A stretch of 32,574 nt of DNA from Myxococcota bacterium. GTDB taxonomy: Bacteria; Myxococcota_A; Polyangia; Polyangiales; Polyangiaceae. The stretch's first letter is position 1. Each line of letters opens with the position of its first letter. The notes beneath the pieces are model-generated. The model was not told the origin of the DNA. It saw nothing but the letters and a program-made list of their open reading frames with translations, and did no database searches. The translations under genes were made by a program, and so were the position numbers. Shown piece by piece: positions 17,347 to 25,628 of this stretch. Where the stretch lies: the NCBI GenBank assembly GCA_963169165.1, contig CAUJFL010000022.1, positions 1-32,574 on the forward strand, given 5' to 3'.

Positions 17347-17928
17347 ATGCCCCGCAAGAAGAACAAGTCTCCCTCCCCCGCTCCCGCCGCGCCCCCGACG
17401 ACGACAGCGCCCGCGCTGTCGGCCCAGGCCCCGATGACCCCGTCGGCGTTCATTCGCGCTCAGCCCGCGGGCGCGAGCGTCGCCGACATCATGAGGCGCG
17501 GTCAGGAGCGTGGCATCACGTTCAACAGCAACCTCGTCTACGCGGTCCGCTCCGCCGACAAGAAGCGCGACGCGAAGCTCGCGGCCGCCAAGCCCGCGGC
17601 GGCTGCCAAGCCGACGGCGGCGAAGCCCGCCGCCCAGCAGCCTGCTCCCGCGAAGCCGGCGGCCCCCGCGAAGCCGACGGCCCCCGCGAAGCCGACGGCC
17701 CCTGCCAAGAAGGCGGCTCCTGCCAAGAAGAAGCCGGCCCCTGCCAAGAAGCCGGCCCCTGCCAAGAAGCCGGCTCCTGCCAAGAAGCCTGTCGCTCCGG
17801 CGGCGAGCGCGCCGACCGCGACCGCCGACGACGCGCAGTTCCGTCGGCTCGCGATCGTGCTCGGCCTCGAGCGCTCGCGGGCGCTGCTCGACTCGCTCGA
17901 GGACGCGCTGACATCGTTCTCCGGCTGA
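17347..17928 (+). CDS. Histone-H1-like Lys/Pro/Ala-rich protein
   Basis: A 193-residue basic protein. N-terminal ~40 residues are a low-complexity Pro/Ala leader beginning MPRKKNKSPSPAP. Residues ~40-78 (SAFIRAQPAGASVADIMRRG, then QERGITFNSNLVYAVRS) form a short helical unit like the small DNA-binding helical domains found before basic tails in Myxococcota. Residues ~85-155 are repeats of PAKPA/PAPAKK, as in histone H1 tails. A compact C-terminal helical segment (DDAQFRRLAIVLGLERSRALLDSLEDALTSF) closes the protein. The ATG at 17347 is preferred over an in-frame GTG at 17305. Probable role: nucleoid or nucleic-acid binding; the repeat length may vary between strains. A bidirectional-looking hairpin lies just downstream. 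Confidence 0.8.
   Translation: MPRKKNKSPSPAPAAPPTTTAPALSAQAPMTPSAFIRAQPAGASVADIMRRGQERGITFNSNLVYAVRSADKKRDAKLAAAKPAAAAKPTAAKPAAQQPAPAKPAAPAKPTAPAKPTAPAKKAAPAKKKPAPAKKPAPAKKPAPAKKPVAPAASAPTATADDAQFRRLAIVLGLERSRALLDSLEDALTSFSG
17701..17790 (+). repeat. 18-bp tandem repeat coding PAPAKK
   Basis: CCTGCCAAGAAG recurs at 17701, 17719, 17740, 17758 and 17776, that is a period of 18 bases with one 21-base step caused by an extra AAG codon. Frame is always kept, so copy-number change would lengthen or shorten the basic tail without breaking the gene. Confidence 0.85.
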
Positions 17929-17947
17929 CGACAGCTCGAAAAGTGAA

Positions 17948-17978
17948 AGCCCCGCGGGTCCTCGGACCTCGCGGGGCT
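17948..17978. terminator. Hairpin terminator between convergent genes
   Basis: AGCCCCGCGGGTCC and its complement GACCTCGCGGGGCT fold into a stem of about 13 pairs with one bulged T and a 4-base loop, starting 19 bases after the stop of the histone-like gene and 44 bases before the DUF362 stop. Read on the minus strand, the hairpin is followed by TTTCACTTTTC, a T-rich tract suited to intrinsic termination; on the plus strand the following CTCTCTCG is weaker. Confidence 0.75.
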
Positions 17979-18021
17979 CTCTCGTTCGTGGCCGCCTCGG
18001 TCGAGGAGGCGGGGCGCCGTG

Positions 18022-19068
18022 TCAGATGGCGACCTCGCGCATACGGATCGCGTTGAGGTCGGCGACGCCGAGGCCCAGCTCGGCGGCGACGCGGATGTAG
18101 GAGGCCTCGCGCTTCGCGTCCTTCAGGGTCTTCAGGCCTTTGTCGACGCGCACCTTGTCGATGAGCTGCGCGCCCACGGCGTCGAGCGCGACCGGGTCAC
18201 TGGACACGTAGACAGCCTCGTGCGGGGGACGGCAGTCGGGGCGGCGGTCGAGCGGGCCGCCCTCGTACATGATCTTGAACCCGTCGGAGATGTTGAGCCG
18301 CTGGCGGCTCCTCACGACGTCCTGAGCGAACAGGTGGGCGATCTGCGGGCTCGCGGTGTGCGCGTGGAAGTCTTGCGGGTTGATGCAAGAGCCGTGGGTC
18401 ATGTTCTTCAGCATGCCGGTGTAGCCGCAGATGCTGTGGTCCTTGATGGTCGAGACGTTGATCACGGCCGTGGCTTCGGTGAGCAGCTTGGTGAACTTGG
18501 TCTTGATGCCCTCGACCTTGATGTCGTCCATCGTGGTCAGGCCGTTGTTGTGCGTGTACGTCTTCACGCCCTTCGGCAGGACCTTGTCGCTGACGCGCGT
18601 GCCCGCGAGGAACGACGGATACTGCTCGTAGAGCCACAGGTTGGCGGGCGGCACGCCCATCGCGAGGAGCGCGTCGACCAGCGGCAACACCAGCTCCTTG
18701 TTGGTGGCCATCGTCTGGCCCTTCTGGCCCGCGATGCCGTTCAGCTTGATCGCGATCTTGTCGTCCTTGTGGACGAACCGCGCGAGGGCCTTCACCAGAT
18801 CGACCTCGCCGGTGAGCTCGGTCATCGCGCGCTCGAGCATCTGCTTGGCGGCGTCCTCCCTGGGCCACAGCCCGTTGGGCTGCAGGGTGTTGGCCTTGGA
18901 GACCTTGACGATCCGCCCCGGCGCCGCGAACGGGCGAAACCCCGGCGGCGGGCTGGCCGCGAGGGCTGGGCGAGCGGCGTCGGCCGCCAGCGCCTCGCGC
19001 GAGAGCAGCGCGGTCGAGGCGGCGACCGCAGTGGAGCCCAGAAAACCACGCCGCGAGAGGGTCGACAT
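18022..19068 (-). CDS. Tat-exported DUF362-domain protein
   Basis: A 348-residue protein with a twin-arginine signal (MSTLSRRGFLGSTAVAAST, cleavage after an ALA near residue 28). The body carries DUF362 hallmarks: KIAIKLNG (about residue 104), NVSTIKDHSICGYTGMLKNM (about 207-226) and YVSSDPVALDAVGAQLIDKV near the C-terminus. DUF362 proteins are poorly understood; some have ferredoxin-like iron-sulphur segments, but only scattered Cys are seen here, so no cluster is evident. The ATG at 19068 is chosen for the Tat signal; the open frame beyond it is antisense to the sigma-54 activator. Divergent from that activator, with 114 bp between starts. Confidence 0.85.
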   Translation of the reverse strand: MSTLSRRGFLGSTAVAASTALLSREALAADAARPALAASPPPGFRPFAAPGRIVKVSKANTLQPNGLWPREDAAKQMLERAMTELTGEVDLVKALARFVHKDDKIAIKLNGIAGQKGQTMATNKELVLPLVDALLAMGVPPANLWLYEQYPSFLAGTRVSDKVLPKGVKTYTHNNGLTTMDDIKVEGIKTKFTKLLTEATAVINVSTIKDHSICGYTGMLKNMTHGSCINPQDFHAHTASPQIAHLFAQDVVRSRQRLNISDGFKIMYEGGPLDRRPDCRPPHEAVYVSSDPVALDAVGAQLIDKVRVDKGLKTLKDAKREASYIRVAAELGLGVADLNAIRMREVAI

Positions 19069-19182
19069 GCCCCCACCGCTATCACGCTGAGGAAGACCGG
19101 GCCAGATCGAGTAAGATACGCCGCCCTGGCTCCACACGACTTCGACGGCGCAGTCACCGACGTCCAGCCGCGGCACGCCCGC

Positions 19183-20475
19183 GTGGCGGCGACGACGTGC
19201 TTCGTCGTGCGCGTCGCGTCCGGCGCCGACGCCGGCAAGAGCGTGGAGGCCACCCCCGCGATGCCGTCGCCGATGCTGGTGGGGCAGGGCCCCTTCTGCG
19301 ACCTGCGGCTGCAGGACCGCCACGCCTCGCGTCGGCACCTCTCCCTCGACGTCGTCGACGGGACGCTGAGGGTGCGGGACCTCGGCTCGACCAACGGCAC
19401 GCGGATCAACGGCCTCAGCGTCGCCACGGCGTTCTTGCAGGGCGGCGAGCGCGTGATGCTCGGCGAGACCACGCTCGAGGTCTTCCGCATCGGGCGGTCC
19501 CACTCGCAGATCCCCCGGGCCACCGGCTTCGGCAAGCTGGTCGGGGCGAGCGAGGCGATGCGCAAGCTCTACCCGCTGTGCGAGCGGCTCGCCGGGGCCG
19601 ACGTGCCGGTGGTGATCGAGGGCGAGACCGGCACGGGCAAGGAGGTCCTGGCCGAGGCCCTGCACGAGCGCGGACCGCGGCGCGAGGGGCCGTTCACGGT
19701 GTTCGACTGCACGGCCGTGCCGCCCAACCTGCTCGAGGCGGCGCTGTTCGGGCACGAGCGCGGCAGCTTCACCGGCGCGACCGAGACGCGCGCCGGCGTC
19801 TTCGAGGAGGCCCACGGCGGGACGCTGCTGATCGACGAGATCGGCGATCTCGAGCTCGAGCTGCAGGCCAAGCTGCTGCGCGCGCTCGAGCGCGGCGAGG
19901 TGCGCCGGGTGGGCGGCAAGAAGTGGATCAAGGTCTCGGTGCGCGTGCTCGCGGCGACGCGGCGCGATCTCGATCTCGCGGTCGAGGAGGGGCGCTTTCG
20001 CGACGATCTCTTCTACAGGCTCGCGGTCGCGCGCATCGAGCTGCCGCCGCTCCGCGAGCGCCACGGCGACGTCGCGCTGCTCGCGCGCCACTTCTTTCGG
20101 GCGATGTCGCGCGGCGCCGAGCCACCCGAAGAGCTGCTGGCGGCGCTCGAGGGGTACCCGTTCCCGGGAAACGTCCGCGAGCTTCACAACACCATCGCGC
20201 GGCGCGTGGCGCTCGGCGATCTCGCCGACGCGCAGGCGCAGCGGCGACGCCCCGCGCCGCGCGCCGAGGCCAGCGACCCCATCGCGCGCATCCTGGCAGA
20301 AGAGCTGCCGTTCCCGCAGGCTCGCCAGAAGATGCTCGCGGAGTTCGATCAACGATACGTCGAGCAGGTGCTGGCGCGCCACGACGGCAGCGTCACCAAG
20401 GCCGCCGCGGCGTCGGGCATCGCGCTGCGTTACTTTCAGATGGTGCGGGCGCGTTCGAAGCGAGACGCCGGGTGA
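19183..20475 (+). CDS. FHA-domain sigma-54-dependent transcriptional activator
   Basis: About 430 residues. FHA domain (~5-102) has the phosphothreonine-binding residues in RHASRRHLSLDV and the loop DLGSTNGTRING. AAA+ domain: Walker A GETGTGKE (147-154), sigma-54 contact loop GSFTGA (194-199, Ser in place of the usual Ala), Walker B LLIDEIGDL, and RFRDDLFYRLAVARIELPPLR. Fis-type helix-turn-helix at the C-terminus (GSVTKAAAASGIALRYFQMV). No receiver domain, so control is likely through the FHA domain. The start is uncertain: GTG 19183 is the first usual start codon, but homologous-looking sequence (LAPHDFDGAVTDVQP) begins at a CTG at 19126; TAAGAT at 19112-19117 could be a -10 element. The stop overlaps the kinase GTG by 4 bp. 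Confidence 0.92.
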   Translation: MAATTCFVVRVASGADAGKSVEATPAMPSPMLVGQGPFCDLRLQDRHASRRHLSLDVVDGTLRVRDLGSTNGTRINGLSVATAFLQGGERVMLGETTLEVFRIGRSHSQIPRATGFGKLVGASEAMRKLYPLCERLAGADVPVVIEGETGTGKEVLAEALHERGPRREGPFTVFDCTAVPPNLLEAALFGHERGSFTGATETRAGVFEEAHGGTLLIDEIGDLELELQAKLLRALERGEVRRVGGKKWIKVSVRVLAATRRDLDLAVEEGRFRDDLFYRLAVARIELPPLRERHGDVALLARHFFRAMSRGAEPPEELLAALEGYPFPGNVRELHNTIARRVALGDLADAQAQRRRPAPRAEASDPIARILAEELPFPQARQKMLAEFDQRYVEQVLARHDGSVTKAAAASGIALRYFQMVRARSKRDAG

Positions 20476-21920
20476 CCTCGACGGCCGCGTCGCCGTCGCT
20501 GACGGTGGGAAGATACGCGATCTACGACGAGCTCGCGGCGGGTGGCATGGCGACGATCCACCTCGGGCGGCTGCGAGGCGCGGCCGGGTTCTCGCGCATC
20601 GTGGCGGTCAAGCGCCTGCACGCCCGCTTCGCGCGGGACAAGGACTTCGTCGCGATGTTCACCGACGAGGCGCGCATCGCGTCGCGGCTGCGGCACCCGA
20701 ACGTCGTCGCGACGCTCGACGTGCTCGCCTCCGACGACGAGCTGTTCCTCGTGATGGAGTACATCTACGGCGAGTCGCTGTCGCACCTCATCAGCGCGGC
20801 CAAGACGGCGGGCGCGCGCGTCCCGATGGACATCGCCGCGGCGGTCCTCGTCGGCGCGCTGCGAGGCGTGCACGAGGCGCACGAGGCGCGCGACGAGCGG
20901 GGACGCCCGCTCGGCGTGGTCCACCGCGACATCTCCCCGCAGAACATCCTGGTCGGCGCCGACGGGATCGCGCGCGTACTCGACTTCGGCGTCGCCAAGG
21001 CCGCGGGCCAGCTGCACGTGTCTGGCGAGGGCGCGCTCGTGGGCAAGTACGGCTACATGCCGCCCGAGCAGCTCCAGGGCGAGGAGCTAGACCGTCAGGC
21101 CGACGTCTACGCCGCCGGGGTCGTCCTGTGGGAGACGCTGACCGCGACGCGCCTCTTCCCCGGAAAGGGCGAGGAGGCCTACAAGCGCATCCTGCAGGAG
21201 GAGGTGCGACCGCCGAGCGCGCTCGCCGACGACGTGCCGTCCGAGCTCGATCGGGTCGTGCTGCGCGCGCTGTCGCGCGACAAGGGTCGGCGCCACGCGA
21301 CCGCGGCCGATCTCGGCCGCGCGATCGAGGCGGCCGTGCCGCTCGCGAGCCCGTCCCGCGTCGCGGCGTGGGTGAAGGAGCTGGCAGCGCAGGCGCTCGA
21401 GCGTCGCACGGCGATCGTCGCGCGGATCGAGGCGCTGGGCGAGGAGCGCAACGTGCCCGCGAAGAGCGTGCCGGTGCTGCGCGCGCTCTCGAGCGACGAC
21501 GCGACCGACGATCACACGCTGTTCGATCCGCACCCTCCGCGCTTCACGAGCCGCCTCCCGCCCGCGCTGCGCGATCACCGCCCCTGGCTCGCGCTCCTGG
21601 TGCTCGCGGTCGGCGCGACGGCGGTGGCGCTCGTGCTGCTGCGCGGCGGCGCGGAGCCCCCGGCGTCCGCGAGCGCCGCCTCCGCCGACGTGAGCGCCGC
21701 CCCTCCGCCCGCGAGCTCGAGCGCGCCCGCTGCGAGCGCGCCCGCTGCGAGCGCGACGACCTCGAGCGCCCCGCCGCCCGCGTCCGCGAGCGCCACCCCT
21801 CATCCGACCGCCGAAAAGACAAATAAACCTGTCATCAAGGCGCCACGGGCCGACTGCAACCCGCCGTTCGTCCTCACCGAGTCGGGGGTCAAGCGCTACA
21901 AGAAGGAGTGCTTCAAGTGA
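20472..21920 (+). CDS. Membrane-anchored Ser/Thr protein kinase
   Basis: A 482-residue kinase. Domain ~14-285: glycine loop AAGGMATIH (22-30), ATP lysine K47 in IVAVKRLH, catalytic HRDISPQN (151-158), DFG 171-173 and GKYGYMPPEQ. It is an RD kinase, so activation-loop phosphorylation is likely. After a juxtamembrane region comes one membrane helix (WLALLVLAVGATAVALVLL, ~372-390), then a periplasmic Ala/Ser/Pro linker and a short end with two Cys (DCNPPFVLTESGVKRYKKEC). The GTG start overlaps the FHA activator's stop as GTGA, so kinase and FHA protein are made together; the FHA domain plausibly reads a phosphothreonine on this kinase or its substrate. Confidence 0.93.
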   Translation: MTSTAASPSLTVGRYAIYDELAAGGMATIHLGRLRGAAGFSRIVAVKRLHARFARDKDFVAMFTDEARIASRLRHPNVVATLDVLASDDELFLVMEYIYGESLSHLISAAKTAGARVPMDIAAAVLVGALRGVHEAHEARDERGRPLGVVHRDISPQNILVGADGIARVLDFGVAKAAGQLHVSGEGALVGKYGYMPPEQLQGEELDRQADVYAAGVVLWETLTATRLFPGKGEEAYKRILQEEVRPPSALADDVPSELDRVVLRALSRDKGRRHATAADLGRAIEAAVPLASPSRVAAWVKELAAQALERRTAIVARIEALGEERNVPAKSVPVLRALSSDDATDDHTLFDPHPPRFTSRLPPALRDHRPWLALLVLAVGATAVALVLLRGGAEPPASASAASADVSAAPPPASSSAPAASAPAASATTSSAPPPASASATPHPTAEKTNKPVIKAPRADCNPPFVLTESGVKRYKKECFK

Positions 21921-21946
21921 GCCCCGGGAGCGGGTAAGGCTCCATC

Positions 21947-22768
21947 GTGGGTCGGTTCGCACGCCTGGCTTGGATCGTGACGGCGCTCGTCGGGACGGCG
22001 CGCGCGGGCGACGTCGACTCCTGCATCGACGCGTCGGAGGCGGGGCAGGTCGCGCGCGACAAGGGGCAGTTTCGCGCGTCGAAGGCGCGCTTTCAGGCGT
22101 GCGCGCGCGAGGCCTGTCCAGGCGAGATCAGGAAGGACTGCGCCGCGTGGCTCGAGGCGCTCGAGCGGCGGATGCCGTCGCTCGTGGTCCGCGCGCTCGA
22201 CGCGGAGGGCCGAGAGGTGCTCGACGCGTCGGTGACGATCGACGGCGCCGAGGTCGCGGGCCGGGGCATCGCGGTCGAGCTCGATCCGGGAGACAGGCGG
22301 CTCCACGTGACGTCACCCGGGCGCCCGCCTGTCGACCAGACCGTCCGCGTCGTCGAGGGGGAGCGCGCGCGGGTGGTCGAGGTGCGGCTCCCCGCGGCGC
22401 CGGTCACGAGCGCGTCGGCGAGCGCGGCGCCGCCGCCGCCTGGACCCAGGCGAGTCCCGGTCGCGAGCTACGCGCTCGGCGGGGCCGCGCTGCTCGCCGC
22501 GGGCGGCTACCTGTATTTCGGGCTGCACGCGAAGCGCGAGGTCGACGACATGCGCGCGACGTGCGCCCCGTCGTGCGACGCGGATCGGGTCGACGCGGCG
22601 AGGCGCGAACGAAACGTCGCGACCGCGCTCTTCGTGCTGTCGGCGGCGTCGCTGGGCGGCGCGCTGGCGCTCGCGCTGGGCCACGACGCGCCCGCCACGA
22701 CGTCGCGAAGGATCACGGTGGGCGCGACGCCGCGCGGCGCGAGCGCCGCGATCGGCGGGAGCTTCTGA
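21947..22768 (+). CDS. Secreted PEGA-like protein with C-terminal membrane segments
   Basis: A 273-residue protein from a GTG start with a signal peptide (MGRFARLAWIVTALVGTARA-GDVD). Residues ~25-75 have a helical Cys-containing unit (SCIDASEAGQVARDKGQFRA; CAREACPGEIRKDC) like a TPR-type repeat. Residues ~80-150 are a beta-sandwich similar to PEGA/carboxypeptidase-regulatory domains (VVRALDAEGREVLDASVTID; GDRRLHVTSPGRPPVDQTV). After a Pro/Ala linker are two hydrophobic segments (YALGGAALLAAGGYLYFGL and FVLSAASLGGALALALG) with Cys between them. This arrangement follows many Myxococcota kinase genes, and its place 26 bp after the kinase suggests a common operon. Function not known. Confidence 0.8.
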   Translation: MGRFARLAWIVTALVGTARAGDVDSCIDASEAGQVARDKGQFRASKARFQACAREACPGEIRKDCAAWLEALERRMPSLVVRALDAEGREVLDASVTIDGAEVAGRGIAVELDPGDRRLHVTSPGRPPVDQTVRVVEGERARVVEVRLPAAPVTSASASAAPPPPGPRRVPVASYALGGAALLAAGGYLYFGLHAKREVDDMRATCAPSCDADRVDAARRERNVATALFVLSAASLGGALALALGHDAPATTSRRITVGATPRGASAAIGGSF

Positions 22769-22771
22769 CCC

Positions 22772-23545
22772 GTGCTGGATCCTCGCTTCGTCGCCCACGC
22801 GCCGCCGCCTCCTCGCGCGCTGTCCCCGACCGCCGAGGAGATCACCGGCTCGTTCGGCTCCATGCGACGCTGGACGGGGACCTTCCTGCTCGGCCACGGG
22901 GCGATCATGACGCTCGCGTTCGGGTGGGGGCTCCCGGTCGATCTCGCGATCGACGCCGCGGGGGTGAAGGCGGACGCGACGGTGATCGACGTCACGCTGT
23001 CGAGCTCGGTCAAGATCAACAAGCGGCGCGCCACCCGCGTCACCTACTCGTACGACGTGAGGGGCGAGACCTTCACCGAGTCGTTCAACACCATCGAGCC
23101 GCGCTTCGTCAGCCTCGGTCGCGGCGCCCGACTGCCGATCGAGCTGTGGCCGCGACTGCCGTCCTGGTCGCGACCCGCGGGGCAAACCAACAGCTTCTTC
23201 GGGTACCTCGGCGCCATCCTGGCGATCGAGCCTATCGTGGGCCTCCCGCTGCTGCTCAGCGGGCTCTGGATGAGGCGGCGCGCGCGTGCGGCGTGGCGCC
23301 ATGGCGTGGCGGTGCCCGGCAGCGTGCTGTCCAAGGTGCCGGGCCGCGTGCGAAGCCGCCGCGGCGCGACGCGCAAGGTGTCCTCGCTCGTCACCTGGTC
23401 GTACGAGTGGCAACACCAGGCTCACCTGGCGTCGGTCGACACGAGCTCCGTGCTGTTGAAGACGCTCGAGCCAGGCCAGGCGGTGACGCTGCTGGTCGAC
23501 CCGTCGCGGCCGACGTCCTCGGTGCCGTGGGCGGGCGCGCCGTAG
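22772..23545 (+). CDS. DUF3592-like membrane protein
   Basis: A 257-residue protein from a GTG start, 3 bp after the previous stop. First membrane segment ~36-54 (GTFLLGHGAIMTLAFGWGL), then a beta-rich domain (VIDVTLSSSVKINKRRATRV, TYSYDVRGETFTESFNTIEP, RGARLPIELWPRLPSWSRP) reminiscent of DUF3592, then a second hydrophobic stretch (FFGYLGAILAIEPIVGLPLLLSG) and a second similar beta domain (GSVLSKVPGRVRSRRGATRK... VTLLVDPSRPTSSVPW). Two tandem DUF3592-type units on either side of a membrane segment. Role unknown; probably part of the kinase operon. Confidence 0.75.
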   Translation: MLDPRFVAHAPPPPRALSPTAEEITGSFGSMRRWTGTFLLGHGAIMTLAFGWGLPVDLAIDAAGVKADATVIDVTLSSSVKINKRRATRVTYSYDVRGETFTESFNTIEPRFVSLGRGARLPIELWPRLPSWSRPAGQTNSFFGYLGAILAIEPIVGLPLLLSGLWMRRRARAAWRHGVAVPGSVLSKVPGRVRSRRGATRKVSSLVTWSYEWQHQAHLASVDTSSVLLKTLEPGQAVTLLVDPSRPTSSVPWAGAP

Positions 23546-23555
23546 TGGCGACGCC

Positions 23556-24548
23556 ATGATCGTCGCGACCTCTCCCTCGGCCTCCGAGCCGCTCGCGCTC
23601 GTCGAGCTGCCGCCCCGCCCGCTCGGACCGCTCGACGTCCGCGTGCGCGTGCACAGCGTCGGCGTGAACCCCGTCGACTGGAAGATGCGCGAGGGCGGGC
23701 CGCTGCGCCTCGCGCACTTCTTCGTGGGCCCGCGCGGGCCGCTGGTGGTGGGCGTCGACTTCGCCGGCGAGATCAGCGAGCGCGGCGCCAGCGTGTGCGA
23801 TCTCGCGGTGGGCGCGGCGGTGGTCGGGGGCACCGACTTCTCGCGCAAACAGCTCGGAAGCTACGCGACCGAGGTCGTCGTGCGAGCGGATCAGTGCGCG
23901 GCGCTGCCGTCGTCGGTGGGGTTCGAGCAGGCGGCGTGCTTGCCGGTGCCGGGCGCGACGGCGCACCGCGCGCTCGTCGAGGTGGGCAGGTTGCGCGAGC
24001 GGCCCGACGCGCGCGTGCTCGTGCTCGGCGCGTCGGGCGGCGTCGGCCTCGTCACCATCCAGCTCGCGAGGGCGCTCGGCGCAGAGAGCTGGGGCGTCTG
24101 CTCGGCGCGCAACGTCGCCCTGGTCGAGCGGCTCGGCGCGCGCCCGATCGACTACACCGAGGGAGATCCGCTCGCCGAGGCCGCGCGCGTCGGGGGCTTC
24201 GACGTCATCGTCAACGCGGTCGGCACGGCGACCTACGACGCCGCGCGGGTGCGCGCGCTCTTGCGGCCCGAGGGCGTACACGTGCTCGTGGTGGTGCACC
24301 CGACCGACTACCCCGCGATCGGGCTCTCGTCGCGCACGGTCGCGGTGCTCGGCAAGCCGCGCCGCGCAAACCTCGCCCCGCTCGTGGCGCTCGTCGCCGA
24401 GGGCGAGCTCGAGTCGCTGGTCGAGGAGGTGTTCCCGCTCGCCGACGCAGAGGCCGCCCACGCGCGCTCGCGGGGCGGCAAGGTCGTCGGGAAGCTCTTG
24501 CTCGATCCGCACGCGAAGGCGCGGTCGACCCAGGCTCACTCGACGTAG
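23556..24548 (+). CDS. Zinc-free quinone-oxidoreductase-like MDR protein
   Basis: A 330-residue cytoplasmic NADPH-dependent reductase of the medium-chain superfamily (QOR-like). N-terminal catalytic domain has GVNPVDWKMREGG and VVGVDFAGEI; cofactor domain has the glycine motif VLVLGASGGVGLVTIQLARALG and a following GFDVIVNAVGTATYD. No zinc-binding Cys cluster is seen. Substrate cannot be told. The ATG at 23556 is 10 bp after the previous stop. The last 13 bases overlap the convergent lipoprotein gene. Confidence 0.9.
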   Translation: MIVATSPSASEPLALVELPPRPLGPLDVRVRVHSVGVNPVDWKMREGGPLRLAHFFVGPRGPLVVGVDFAGEISERGASVCDLAVGAAVVGGTDFSRKQLGSYATEVVVRADQCAALPSSVGFEQAACLPVPGATAHRALVEVGRLRERPDARVLVLGASGGVGLVTIQLARALGAESWGVCSARNVALVERLGARPIDYTEGDPLAEAARVGGFDVIVNAVGTATYDAARVRALLRPEGVHVLVVVHPTDYPAIGLSSRTVAVLGKPRRANLAPLVALVAEGELESLVEEVFPLADAEAAHARSRGGKVVGKLLLDPHAKARSTQAHST

Positions 24549-25627
24549 ATATCCTGAAACGACCAGCTGGTGCCGCCGCGGTTGTCGTGCGCGACGACCC
24601 ACACGCGCGTCTCGCCAGCGAACGCGTTCGGCGCGCTCCACGACGTCTGGTGCTTCGGGTTCCAGCCCTTCTGCGCGTCGTTGACCAGCGCCAGCTCGTG
24701 GCCGAGCGTGCCGTCGCTCGTGTAGTAGTTGAGCCAGATGATCTCCTCGGGGACGCGCCCGTCGAGCTTGGGCGAAGCGACGTCGACCTCGACGTTGTCA
24801 CCGGGCTCCATCGTCGGCTTGATCTCGTAGGTCTGACAGTCGAGCACATCCTTGGACGTGCAGTGCGGCACGACGGGGATGCATCGCCCGGCCTTGCCGC
24901 AGCGTTCGGTCGATTTGCAGTCGGCGGCCGACGAGCAGGCGACGCTCATCGACGGCTGCTTCTCGAAGGTCATGCCCGCGATCACGGGGTTCTTGTTGAC
25001 GATGTCCGCGTACGAATAGGTCGGCGTATAGCCGAACACGAAGTCGTCGGCGCCGAGCGCCGCGCCGGTGGCCTCGTCGTAGCAGCCTATCGGGAAGCCC
25101 GCCGAGGCGTCGTTCGGCGGCCCGAACTTGCCGCCGCACACCGCGAAGAACGTGTACGACAGGCCGTATGGGACGTTGCCGTCGGTCGTCGGGGGCTTTG
25201 CGCTGATGATGTCGGCGGGGATCTTCAGCGTGAAGCGGTCTCCCTGACCGATGAAGTCGAGCAGCTCGGCGGGCGGCGGCCCCGAGATCGTGCCGGGCGG
25301 CCCGAGCGCCGAGAACTTCTCCGCGAGGATGGGGAAACACTGAAAGTAGAGATCGCCCGGCGGGTTGTGACACCCGGCGAGCCACAGGACCTGCACCCGG
25401 TGCGCGGGATCCGGCTCTCCGTTTGGCAACCACGCGCGCTTCGAGCCGTCGAAATAGAGGATCTGCAGCTGGGAGCTCTGTCCGGGCTTGCCGTACGGAG
25501 GGTCGACCTGCACGCCCAGCACGCGGAGCGACTCGACGCGGGACGGCGGCTCGAACGCGGAGCCGCACGCGGCCACGATCGGGGCCATCCACAGCACGCC
25601 GAGGAGGGAGAGCATCGCGCGTCGCAT
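24536..25627 (-). CDS. Cys-containing lipoprotein linked to the TonB receptor
   Basis: A 363-residue lipoprotein: MRRAMLSLLGVLWMAPIVAAC gives lipobox VAAC with Cys21. It continues ESLRVLGVQVDPPYGKPGQS, typical of conserved Myxococcota lipoproteins of unknown function, and has a Cys-rich stretch CSSAADCKSTERCGKAGRC (like small disulphide-linked repeats of this phylum) and a C-terminal beta segment ending NRGGTSWSFQDIYVE. ATG at 25627 lies 1 bp after the stop of the TonB-receptor gene, so they are co-transcribed. By analogy with SusD-like partners it could be an accessory surface lipoprotein of the receptor, but no SusD signature is visible. Confidence 0.82.
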   Translation of the reverse strand: MRRAMLSLLGVLWMAPIVAACGSAFEPPSRVESLRVLGVQVDPPYGKPGQSSQLQILYFDGSKRAWLPNGEPDPAHRVQVLWLAGCHNPPGDLYFQCFPILAEKFSALGPPGTISGPPPAELLDFIGQGDRFTLKIPADIISAKPPTTDGNVPYGLSYTFFAVCGGKFGPPNDASAGFPIGCYDEATGAALGADDFVFGYTPTYSYADIVNKNPVIAGMTFEKQPSMSVACSSAADCKSTERCGKAGRCIPVVPHCTSKDVLDCQTYEIKPTMEPGDNVEVDVASPKLDGRVPEEIIWLNYYTSDGTLGHELALVNDAQKGWNPKHQTSWSAPNAFAGETRVWVVAHDNRGGTSWSFQDIYVE

Positions 25628-25628
25628 G

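Noticed and set aside
18019-19125. Upstream part of the sigma-54 activator frame
   Set aside because: It is antisense to the DUF362 gene, whose Tat signal and domain are clear.
24536-25627. SusD-type partner assignment for the lipoprotein after the TonB receptor
   Set aside because: Position fits, but no SusD-like repeats or signature are visible, so only a neutral partner role is proposed.
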